Origin: a bacterium UBP2_UBA5202
Lineage (GTDB): Bacteria; Edwardsbacteria; AC1; EtOH8
Assembly (NCBI GenBank): GCA_002412795.1
Contig: DHVS01000031.1
Span: 1-64,000, forward strand
Direction of reading: 5' to 3'
Length of the DNA: 64,000 nucleotides
The notes under the pieces are model-generated. The model was not told the DNA's origin and did no database searches. It saw nothing but the letters and a program-made list of their open reading frames with translations. Within the stretch, counting starts at the first letter, position 1. The number at the start of each line of letters is the position of its first letter. Both the position numbers and the translations under genes were made by a program. Shown here one piece after another: positions 53,412 to 61,584 of this stretch.

Positions 53412-53426
53412 AGGCCAGCCACTTGC
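53412..53426 (+). promoter_or_regulatory. Candidate sigma-54 promoter before the pilB cluster
   Basis: AGGCCA (53412-53417), 5 bp, TTGC (53423-53426) keeps the invariant -24 GG and -12 GC with 10 bp between them. Transcription would start near 53438, 30 bp before the ATG. A sigma-54 activator is encoded at the end of this locus. Confidence 0.4.
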
Positions 53427-53467
53427 TTAACTAATCGAATGGATTAATGACGGAGGTGAAATAATTT

Positions 53468-55162
53468 ATGGCGCTTAAACTGGGAGACATGCTGGTACAG
53501 GCCGGGCTGATCACCAAGGAACAGCTGGAGAAGGCCCTGGTGGAACAAAAGACCAGCGGCGATAAACTGGGAGCCTGCCTGATCAAAATGAAATTCATCA
53601 CCGAGGAGGCCACTACCGATTGTCTGGGCAAGCAGTACAAAGTGCCCACCGTCAACCTTTCCAATACGCAGATCGAACCCCAGGTGCTTAAGCTGATACC
53701 GGCCGACTTTGCCCAGAAGTACCAGGTGATCCCGGTGGCCCGGCAGGGCAGGACGCTCCAGGTGGCCATGTCCAATCCGGCCGACCCATTTACCATAGAG
53801 AACATCCAGTTCCTGACCGGGATGGAGGTCAAACCGCTGGTCTGCGCCGACACTGCCATCGCCCGGGCCATGGAAAAGCTGTATGCCGGTTCGGCCGGAC
53901 TTACCGAAGCCATGAAGGCGGTGCAGGAAGAGGAAGGCCAGGTGGAATTCGTGGACAAGGAACAGGAGGACGTGGTGACCCAGGCCGACATGGAAGCGGC
54001 CCCGGTGGTCAAGCTGGTCAACCAGCTGATCTTCGATGCGGTCAAACGCGGGGTTTCCGACATTCACATAGAACCATACGAAAAGGTGCTGCGGGTCCGC
54101 TTCCGGATAGACGGGGTGCTGCAGGAGGCCATGTCCCCGCCCAAGCGGATCGCGGCCGCCGTGGCCAGCCGCATCAAGGTGCTGTCCCGGCTGAACCTGA
54201 CCGAACGCCGGCTGCCTCAGGACGGGCGCTTCTCGGTGAAGGCCGGCGAACAGAACGTGGACTTCCGCGTCTCCACCATGCCCATCAAGCACGGCGAGAA
54301 GATCTGCATCCGGATCCTGCGCCAGTCCGGGCTTTCCTCCGACCTGTCCAAACTGGGGCTGGACGGCAAGCCGCTGGAAAATTTCCTGGCCGCCTCCCTT
54401 AAGCCCAACGGGATGATCCTGATCACCGGGCCCACCGGCTCGGGCAAGACCATGACCCTGTATTCCCTGATCAACCGGCTGAACACACCCAAGGTCAACA
54501 TCAGCACGGCCGAGGACCCGGTGGAGTTCGACATGATGGGCGTCAACCAGGTGAACATCCACCCCGAGATAGGATACACTTTTGCCGTGGCATTGAAGGC
54601 CTTCCTGCGCCAGGACCCCAACATCGTTCTGGTGGGGGAGACCCGCGACCGGGAGACCGGCGAAATAGCCATGACCGCGGCCATGACCGGGCACCTGGTG
54701 CTTACCACCCTGCATACCAACGACGCGCCCAGTTCCCTGAACCGCCTTCTGGACATGGAGATCCCGCCCTTCCTGATCGCCGCCACCGTCAATGTCATCG
54801 AGGCCCAGCGGCTGGTGCGGACCATCTGCCCCAACTGCAAACAGCCCGATCCCAGCATGACACCGGAGATGATCTCCAAGCTGGGGGCCGACCCGGCCGA
54901 GTTCGAAGGCGTGACCTTTTACAAGGGGGCCGGCTGCATGGAGTGCAACCGCACGGGAATGAAGGGCCGGACCGGGTTATACGAGATACTGGTGGTCACC
55001 CCGGCCATCCGCAAGCTGATCCTCTCCCGGGCCTCCACCGACGAGATCCGGGCCATGGCGGTCAAAGAGGGGATGATCCTGCTGCGCCAGGACGGTTTTA
55101 ACAAGGTAAAAAAGGGCATCACCACCCTGGAAACCGTGATCGCCAAGACTGTGGCTGATTGA
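53468..55162 (+). CDS. pilB: Type IV pilus extension ATPase PilB, paralogue 1
   Basis: 564 aa. An MshEN-type N-terminal domain (two LG-x3-L repeats: KLGDMLVQAGLITKEQLEKA and KLGACL) is followed by a linker rich in Glu/Asp (about 150-175) and the GspE ATPase core from about 180: Walker A GPTGSGKTMTLYS, Asp box TAEDPVEFD, Walker B region LRQDPNIVLVGETRDRETGE, His box TGHLVLTTLHTND, and the zinc site CPNCKQP plus CMECNRTG. It drives pilus polymerisation at the inner membrane. GGAGGTGA lies upstream of the ATG. Confidence 0.93.
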   Translation: MALKLGDMLVQAGLITKEQLEKALVEQKTSGDKLGACLIKMKFITEEATTDCLGKQYKVPTVNLSNTQIEPQVLKLIPADFAQKYQVIPVARQGRTLQVAMSNPADPFTIENIQFLTGMEVKPLVCADTAIARAMEKLYAGSAGLTEAMKAVQEEEGQVEFVDKEQEDVVTQADMEAAPVVKLVNQLIFDAVKRGVSDIHIEPYEKVLRVRFRIDGVLQEAMSPPKRIAAAVASRIKVLSRLNLTERRLPQDGRFSVKAGEQNVDFRVSTMPIKHGEKICIRILRQSGLSSDLSKLGLDGKPLENFLAASLKPNGMILITGPTGSGKTMTLYSLINRLNTPKVNISTAEDPVEFDMMGVNQVNIHPEIGYTFAVALKAFLRQDPNIVLVGETRDRETGEIAMTAAMTGHLVLTTLHTNDAPSSLNRLLDMEIPPFLIAATVNVIEAQRLVRTICPNCKQPDPSMTPEMISKLGADPAEFEGVTFYKGAGCMECNRTGMKGRTGLYEILVVTPAIRKLILSRASTDEIRAMAVKEGMILLRQDGFNKVKKGITTLETVIAKTVAD

Positions 55163-55268
55163 TTTAAACGGGGGACACCGGGAAATGGAGCGGGCCTGCC
55201 ATTTTGCCGGCCAGTTTCATCCCCCGCCAAAATAAAGACAACCAAAAAATACCAGAGTATCGGGGCGT

Positions 55269-56990
55269 ATGGCTATAAAGATCGGCGACATGCTTTTAAA
55301 GTCCGGGATGATCAGCGCGGAGCAGCTGGACAAGGCTTTAAAGGAACAGCAGTCCACCGGCAGCAAACTGGGGTCGGTGCTGGCCAAGCTTGGTTTCATC
55401 ACCGAGGACGAGATACTGCAGTTCCTGTCCAAGCAGTTCAACGTGCCGGCGGTGAACCTTAACGACTATAATTTTGACAAGGCCATCCTGGGCCTGATGC
55501 CGGCCAAGCTGGCCCAAAAATACGGGGTGCTTCCCCTGAACCGGCTGGGGCGGGTGCTGACCGTGGCCATGATCAACCCCACCGACTTTCACGCCATGGA
55601 GGAGATAAAATTCTCCACCGGGTTCGAGGTCCATCCGGCTTTGGCCCTGGAGTCGGCCATCTGGACCGCCATCGACAAGAATTACGGCGCCTCCGGCATG
55701 CTGGAGGATGTGATGCAGTCCATGGAAGAGACGGTGGAGGGAGAAGAGAGCGGCCTGGAGGTGCTGGAGGAGGAGAAGGACGAAGGCGGCGACGCCATGT
55801 CCGAGATGACGGCGGCCATCGAAAATTCCCCGGCCGCCAAGCTGATCAACGCCCTGATCGCCGAGGGCGTCAAGCGCCACGCCACCGACATTCACCTGGA
55901 GCCGTACGAAAAGGACATGCGGGTGAGGATGTCGGTGGACGGAGTGCTGCACGAGGTGATGCAGCCCCCCCTGAAGATGAAATCATCGCTGGTGGCCAGG
56001 ATCAAGATCATCTCCAAGCTGAAGGTGGAGGAGAAGCGGATGCCCCAGGACGGCCGCCTCCGGCTTAATGTGATGGACCGCCCCATCGACCTCCGGGTGT
56101 CCATCATCCCCTCGGCCTTCGGAGAGAAGGTGGCCATGCGCATCCTGGACCGGAGCACCGTCACCTTTGACCTGAACCTGCTGGGATTTGAGCCCGGGCC
56201 CCTGAAACATTTTTTAAAGGCGGTCCACACCCCGTTCGGCATCGCCCTGGTGACCGGCCCCACCGGCTGCGGCAAGACCACCACCCTTTACGGGGCCCTG
56301 CAGGAGGTCAACCAGCCGGATGTCAACATCATGACGGCCGAGGAGCCGGTGGAATACAGCCTGATGGGCATCAACCAGGTGGCGGTTAAAGAGGACGGCG
56401 GCACCACCTTTGGCGCCGCCCTAAAGGCTTTTTTGCGCCAGGACCCCAACATCATCATGGTGGGCGAGATCCGCGACAAGGAGACGGCCGAAATAGCCAT
56501 CAGGGCTTCCCTGACCGGGCATCTGGTGCTGTCCACCGTCCACACCAACAGCGCCTGCCTGACCATCACCCGCCTGGTGGACATGGGGGTGGAGCCCTTC
56601 ATGATCTCCTCCTCGCTGCTGGTGGTGGAGTCCCAGCGCCTGGTGCGCAAGGTCTGCCAAAATTGCAAGGAACCCTATCAGCCCGACCAGCGGCTGTTGG
56701 AGGATTTTGCCCACAATAAGATAGATTTTTCCAAGGCCACCTTCTTCAAAGGACGGGGCTGTTCCGAGTGCCGGAACTCGGGATACAAGGGGCGCCTGTG
56801 CCTGGCCGAGATACTGCCCATCACCCCGGCCATCCGGGAACTGATCATGCGCCGGGCCACCAGCACCGAGATAGAAAACAAGGCCATTGAAGAAGGAATG
56901 CCCACCCTGAGAATGGACGGCGTCATCAAAATGATGAACGGGGTGACCACCATCGATGAAGTCATCAAGGAGACCGTGGCCGCCGACTGA
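55269..56990 (+). CDS. pilB: Type IV pilus extension ATPase PilB, paralogue 2
   Basis: 573 aa with the same layout as its neighbours: MshEN repeats (KIGDMLLKSGMISAEQLDKA and KLGSVLAKLGF), an acidic linker at about 150-180 (EETVEGEESGLEVLEEEKDE), Walker A GPTGCGKTTTLYG, Asp box TAEEPVEYS, Walker B region LRQDPNIIMVGEIRDKETAE, His box TGHLVLSTVHTNS, and zinc cysteines CQNCKEP and CSECRNSG. All key ATPase residues are present. It lies 106 bp after paralogue 1, with no promoter recognised between them. Confidence 0.93.
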   Translation: MAIKIGDMLLKSGMISAEQLDKALKEQQSTGSKLGSVLAKLGFITEDEILQFLSKQFNVPAVNLNDYNFDKAILGLMPAKLAQKYGVLPLNRLGRVLTVAMINPTDFHAMEEIKFSTGFEVHPALALESAIWTAIDKNYGASGMLEDVMQSMEETVEGEESGLEVLEEEKDEGGDAMSEMTAAIENSPAAKLINALIAEGVKRHATDIHLEPYEKDMRVRMSVDGVLHEVMQPPLKMKSSLVARIKIISKLKVEEKRMPQDGRLRLNVMDRPIDLRVSIIPSAFGEKVAMRILDRSTVTFDLNLLGFEPGPLKHFLKAVHTPFGIALVTGPTGCGKTTTLYGALQEVNQPDVNIMTAEEPVEYSLMGINQVAVKEDGGTTFGAALKAFLRQDPNIIMVGEIRDKETAEIAIRASLTGHLVLSTVHTNSACLTITRLVDMGVEPFMISSSLLVVESQRLVRKVCQNCKEPYQPDQRLLEDFAHNKIDFSKATFFKGRGCSECRNSGYKGRLCLAEILPITPAIRELIMRRATSTEIENKAIEEGMPTLRMDGVIKMMNGVTTIDEVIKETVAAD

Positions 56991-57040
56991 GGCCCTCCCC
57001 GGTTAATTTGAAAATAAAAATCACATTACAGTAAAAGACG

Positions 57041-58801
57041 ATGGCGCAAAACATAGGCGAGATGCTGTTGAAAATGGGCCTGATAACCCAGGCCCAATAT
57101 GACAAGGCCGCAACCGAACAGCGCAGCACCACCGAGCCCCTGGTGGCCACCCTGATCCGGCTGGGAGTGGTGACCGAGAACGTGATGCTGCAGTTCGTTT
57201 CCCGGCAGTTCAACGTTCCTTCGCTTGACCTTTCCAATTTCCAGGTGGAGCCGGCGGTGATCAAGATGATCCGGCCCGACATCGCCAACAAGTTCATGGT
57301 GATCCCCATCAAAAAACTGGGCCGCTCGCTGACCCTGGCCATGATAGACCCTTCCGACTTTCACGCCATGGAGGATATCAAATTCCTGACCGGGCAGGAG
57401 GTCAAGCCGGTGGTGGCCGCCTACAGCGCGGTCAAAAAGCTGCTGGAACAGCATTATCCCCTGGGCCGGGACCTGCAGGTGATAGCCGAGGGGGGCGAAC
57501 TGGCCCAGACCAAGAGCGAGGACATCGAAAAACTGCCGGAGCAGGGCGAGAACCTGGACGGCGATTTCGGGAACGTGGAGATGGTGGACGAGGAGCTGGA
57601 AGAAGAGGACGATATCTCGGCGCAACAGGCCGGACAGTCCACTCCGGTGGTCAAGATGGCCAACTACGTGCTGACCGAGGCGGTGCGCCGGGGAGCCTCG
57701 GACATTCACATAGAACCTTACGAAAAGGTGTTCCGGATCCGGCTGCGCCAGGACGGAGTGCTGCAGACCCTGATGGAACCGCCGATGAAGATGAAGTCTC
57801 CCCTGGTCTCCCGCTTCAAGATCATGTCCAAACTGGACGTGACCGAGCGGCGCAAGCCCCAGGACGGCCGCATCGCCATAAAAGTGCTGGACAAGAAGAT
57901 CGACCTCCGGGTCTCCACCCTGCCGGTGCTGTTCGGCGAAAAAGTGGTGATGCGCATCCTGGACTCGTCCTCCCTGACTTTGGACCTGGCCAATTTCGGG
58001 TTCACCGAGGACGCCCTGCGCAATTTCATGAAGTCCATCCATGCCCCCTACGGCATAGTGCTGATCACCGGCCCCACCGGATCGGGAAAGACCACCACCC
58101 TTTATTCCGCCCTGTCCCAGCTGAACACCCCGGACCGGCATATCATGACGGTGGAGGATCCCATAGAATACAACCTGAAAGGCGTCAACCAGATCCAGGC
58201 CGAGGCCGGCATCGGGTTCACCTTCGGGCTGGCCCTGCGCTCAATGCTCCGGCAGGCCCCCAACATCATCATGCTGGGGGAGATCCGGGACGGCCCCACC
58301 GCCTCCATCGCCATCCGGGCGGCCCTGACCGGCCACCTGGTGCTTTCCACCCTGCACACCAACGACGCCCCCTCCACCATCAGCCGTCTGGTGGACATGG
58401 GGGTGGACCCGTTCTTAGTGGCCTCGTCCACCGTGCTGATCCAGGCCCAGCGGCTGGTGCGCCGGATCTGCAAAGGGTGCAAAGCCCCCCATGAATATGA
58501 TCCCAAAGTGCTGACCGACCTGGGCATCAGCTTGGATGAGCTTAAGGGCCTGACCTTTTACAAAGGCAAAGGCTGCCCGGTCTGCAACAACAGCGGTTAT
58601 AAAGGGCGGGTGGGGCTTTATGAGGTCATGCCCATCTCCCGGACCCTGCGGGCCCAGATATTAAGCCGGGAGCCGGTGACCACCATCCGGGCTACGGCGG
58701 TCAAGGAAGGCATGCTGACCCTGAGGATGGACGCCTGGGGCAAGGTCAAACAGGGCATGACCACGGTGGAAGAGATGATCCGGGAAACCGCCGAAGGGTA
58801 A
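57041..58801 (+). CDS. PilB-type ATPase, paralogue 3 (divergent active-site loop)
   Basis: 586 aa. The N-terminal MshEN-like domain is degraded: NIGEMLLKMGL is kept but the second repeat reads EPLVATLIRLG, losing the LG. A long acidic linker (about 175-200) follows, then Walker A GPTGSGKTTTLYS, Asp box VEDPIEYN, His box TGHLVLSTLHTND and zinc cysteines CKGCKAP and CPVCNNSG. The Walker B region reads LRQAPNIIMLGEIRDGPTAS. The Asp of RQDP is Ala, and the usual RDxET is RDGPT; the catalytic Glu of GEIRD remains. It may be slow, regulatory, or specialised for a second pilus-like system. Confidence 0.9.
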   Translation: MAQNIGEMLLKMGLITQAQYDKAATEQRSTTEPLVATLIRLGVVTENVMLQFVSRQFNVPSLDLSNFQVEPAVIKMIRPDIANKFMVIPIKKLGRSLTLAMIDPSDFHAMEDIKFLTGQEVKPVVAAYSAVKKLLEQHYPLGRDLQVIAEGGELAQTKSEDIEKLPEQGENLDGDFGNVEMVDEELEEEDDISAQQAGQSTPVVKMANYVLTEAVRRGASDIHIEPYEKVFRIRLRQDGVLQTLMEPPMKMKSPLVSRFKIMSKLDVTERRKPQDGRIAIKVLDKKIDLRVSTLPVLFGEKVVMRILDSSSLTLDLANFGFTEDALRNFMKSIHAPYGIVLITGPTGSGKTTTLYSALSQLNTPDRHIMTVEDPIEYNLKGVNQIQAEAGIGFTFGLALRSMLRQAPNIIMLGEIRDGPTASIAIRAALTGHLVLSTLHTNDAPSTISRLVDMGVDPFLVASSTVLIQAQRLVRRICKGCKAPHEYDPKVLTDLGISLDELKGLTFYKGKGCPVCNNSGYKGRVGLYEVMPISRTLRAQILSREPVTTIRATAVKEGMLTLRMDAWGKVKQGMTTVEEMIRETAEG

Positions 58802-58897
58802 TTCAAAGGCAGAATTCAGAAAGCAGAATTCAGAAGGCAAAAACAGAAATAGTTCGAATAAAAAACTCATTATCAATATACACAGACAGGGGAGAAC

Positions 58898-59971
58898 ATG
58901 ATCACCTTGCAGCAACTGCTGGAGGAAATGATCCAGAAAAAAGCCAGCGACCTTCACATTACAGCCGGGGTGCCGCCGGTCTTCCGGGTAGACGGCGAGC
59001 TGATGCAGAGCGCCCATGACAAACTGACCCCGGATATGACCCAGTCGCTGGCCTACAGCATCCTCAACGACCGCCAGAAGAAAAGATTTGAGATGGAGCA
59101 GGAACTGGACCTTTCCTTTGGCGTCCAGGGCCTGTCCCGGTTCCGGGGCAACGTATTCCTGCAGCGGGGATGCGTGGCCATGGCCCTAAGGACCATTCCC
59201 TGGGAGATCCGAACCTTTGCCGACCTGGGGCTGCCGCCGGTGGCGGCCGAGCTGGCCTCCAAGCCCAGGGGACTGGTGCTGGTGACCGGGCCCACCGGCT
59301 CCGGCAAGTCCACCACTTTGGCCACCATGATAGACAAGGTGAACAGCGAGCGCCGGGCCCACATCCTGACGGTGGAGGACCCCATCGAGTACATGCACAG
59401 CCACAAAAAATCGGTGGTCAACCAGCGCCAGCTGGAGGCCGACACCAAGAGCTTCGAGAACGCCCTTAAATACGTGCTGCGCCAGGACCCCGACGTGGTG
59501 CTGGTGGGCGAGATGCGCGACCTGGTCACATTTGAGTCGGCCCTGCGCATCGCCGAGACCGGCCACCTGACCTTTGCCACCCTCCACACCAACTCGGCGG
59601 CCGAATCCATCCACCGCATCATCGACGCCTTTCCGGCCTACCAGCAGCCCCAGGTGCGGGCCCAGCTGGCCTTTGTGCTGGAAGGGGTGATGACCCAGCA
59701 ACTGCTGCCCATGACCAAGGGCGGCCGGGTGATGGCGCTGGAGGTGATGATCTGCACCCCGGCCATCAAGGCCATGATCCGGGACGACAAGGTCCACCAG
59801 ATCTATTCACTGATCCAGGCCGGCTCCAAGTACGGGATGCAGACCATGAACCAGGCCCTGTTCCAGCTGTTCATGGACAAGAAGGTCAGCATGGACACCA
59901 TTTTTGATTATACCCCCAACAGCGAGGAACTGGATCAGATGATCAAGCGCCGCCAGGCCCTGCCCGCCTGA
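58898..59971 (+). CDS. pilT: Type IV pilus retraction ATPase PilT
   Basis: 357 aa without an MshEN domain. The N-terminal PAS-like PilT domain (LLEEMIQKKASDLHITAGVPPVFR) is followed by GPTGSGKSTTLATMI, VEDPIEYMHSHKKSVVNQR, LRQDPDVVLVGEMRDLVTFE, ETGHLTFATLHTNSAAESI and RIIDAFPAYQQPQVRAQLA, all characteristic of PilT. It powers pilus retraction, as in twitching and DNA uptake. It has its own GGGGAG site and lies 96 bp after the last pilB. Confidence 0.94.
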   Translation: MITLQQLLEEMIQKKASDLHITAGVPPVFRVDGELMQSAHDKLTPDMTQSLAYSILNDRQKKRFEMEQELDLSFGVQGLSRFRGNVFLQRGCVAMALRTIPWEIRTFADLGLPPVAAELASKPRGLVLVTGPTGSGKSTTLATMIDKVNSERRAHILTVEDPIEYMHSHKKSVVNQRQLEADTKSFENALKYVLRQDPDVVLVGEMRDLVTFESALRIAETGHLTFATLHTNSAAESIHRIIDAFPAYQQPQVRAQLAFVLEGVMTQQLLPMTKGGRVMALEVMICTPAIKAMIRDDKVHQIYSLIQAGSKYGMQTMNQALFQLFMDKKVSMDTIFDYTPNSEELDQMIKRRQALPA

Positions 59972-60024
59972 TCTCTCCCATAAAATCAATTACAATTAAA
60001 CCATTGGTTCAGGAAAATATTTTA

Positions 60025-60094
60025 GGACGCGGATTAACGCGGATTTATTGATTTAACTTAAAAATACCGGCGCAATCTGCGTGTATCAGCGTCC
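60025..60094. repeat. Inverted-end intergenic repeat (GGACGC...GCGTCC)
   Basis: GGACGCGGATTAACGCGGAT at 60025-60044 is answered by an imperfect inverted copy ending GCGTCC at 60094. It belongs to a repeat style common between genes in environmental genomes. It fills the centre of the pilT-pilC gap, where no gene is seen. Confidence 0.55.
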
Positions 60095-60181
60095 AAGAAA
60101 TAAAGAATTTCTGCCGTCCTGAACGAAGGGATAGTCATTAAATCAATAATGTCAAATTAAACCCTAATAAAGGAGCGCCCC

Positions 60182-61396
60182 ATGCCAATATATATTTGGA
60201 AGGGCCGTGATTCCAAGTCCGGGATCGTTTCGGGAGAGCTGACCGCCGAGAACGAAGCAGCGGTAATAGAGGCTTTAAGGAAACGCAACATCATCGTTTC
60301 TTCGGTGCGGAACAAGCCCAAAGACCTGATGAACATGAGCTTTGGGGCGGCCAAGGTTGCCACCAAGGACATCTCCATCTTTACCCGGCAGTTCGCCACC
60401 ATGATCAACGCCGGCCTGCCCCTGGTGCAGTGCCTGGAGATTTTGGGTTCCCAGAACGACAAGCCCGCCATGAGAAAGGTGATCGAGCAGATCAAGACCG
60501 ACGTGGAAGGCGGATCCACCCTGGCCGAGGCCATGAAACGCCAAAAATCCACATTTAATGAGCTGTACATCAACATGGCGGCGGCCGGAGAGGCCGGCGG
60601 TATTTTGGACAACATTCTGAACCGCCTGGCCATCTACCTGGAAAAGAACGAAGCCCTGGTGGGCAAGGTAAAACGCTCAATGATCATGCCAGTTATTTTG
60701 ATATCGGTTTGTATCGGCGCCGCCGCCATCCTTCTAATCTTCGTCATTCCCATCTTCGAAAAAATGTTCGCCGGGATGGGAGCCAAGCTGCCTGGTCCGA
60801 CCCTGTTCGTGGTGGCGCTTTCTAAATTCCTGCAAAAATGGATCATTGCCATTATTGTAGTGGTGATAGGGGCGGTGGTCGGCATCCAGAAGTGGTATAA
60901 AACCGACAAGGGACAGTTATTCCTGGACACCTGGATGCTCAAGATTCCGGTGCTGGGCGACCTGCAGCAAAAATCAGCCATCGCCAGATTTGCCCGGACC
61001 CTGGGAACCCTGCTTTCCTCCGGCGTGGCCATCATGGACGCCCTGGAGATCACCGCCAAGACCGCCGGAAACCGGGTGGTGTCGGATGCCATCATGTTTG
61101 CCCGCAAGTCCATCGGCGGCGGCGAGACCATATCGGGGCCGCTAAAGACCATGAAGATCTTTCCGCCGATGGTGGTCCAGATGGTGGCGGTGGGCGAGGC
61201 CACCGGCGGCCTGGATGAGATGTTGAACAAGATCGCCGACTTCTACGACGAGGAGGTGGACGGCGCGGTGGAGGGACTGACCGCGGCCATGGAGCCCATC
61301 ATCATGGTGGTGCTGGGCCTGGGCATCGGCGGCATGGTGGTGGCCATGTATCTGCCGATCTTCTCCATGACCTCGGCCATGATGGGCAGCAAATAA
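60182..61396 (+). CDS. pilC: Type IV pilus inner-membrane platform protein PilC
   Basis: 404 aa with two T2SSF domains (about 70-190 and 270-395). It shows IFTRQFATMINAGLPLVQCLEIL, NMAAAGEAGGILDNILNRLAIYLEKNE, three membrane helices (near 165, 210 and 375), FARTLGTLLSSGVAIMDALEIT and QMVAVGEATGGLDEMLNKIADFYDEEV. It couples the PilB and PilT motors to the pilus rod. AAGGAG precedes the ATG. Confidence 0.95.
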   Translation: MPIYIWKGRDSKSGIVSGELTAENEAAVIEALRKRNIIVSSVRNKPKDLMNMSFGAAKVATKDISIFTRQFATMINAGLPLVQCLEILGSQNDKPAMRKVIEQIKTDVEGGSTLAEAMKRQKSTFNELYINMAAAGEAGGILDNILNRLAIYLEKNEALVGKVKRSMIMPVILISVCIGAAAILLIFVIPIFEKMFAGMGAKLPGPTLFVVALSKFLQKWIIAIIVVVIGAVVGIQKWYKTDKGQLFLDTWMLKIPVLGDLQQKSAIARFARTLGTLLSSGVAIMDALEITAKTAGNRVVSDAIMFARKSIGGGETISGPLKTMKIFPPMVVQMVAVGEATGGLDEMLNKIADFYDEEVDGAVEGLTAAMEPIIMVVLGLGIGGMVVAMYLPIFSMTSAMMGSK

Positions 61397-61584
61397 CGGG
61401 TATGAATATCCACTTGTCGGGGTAACGGGGGCATTTTGTTTTTCCGGCAAATCCTATTTGTCTACCTCCCGTAGAATTTGTCTTGGTGCCTGGTCAATAC
61501 CCTTTGTCAGACAGGCTTTCAGACGCACTATGATGAATGGGAGTGGGGCAGTAATCAACGACAAAGTGGTAAAATTAACACTGC

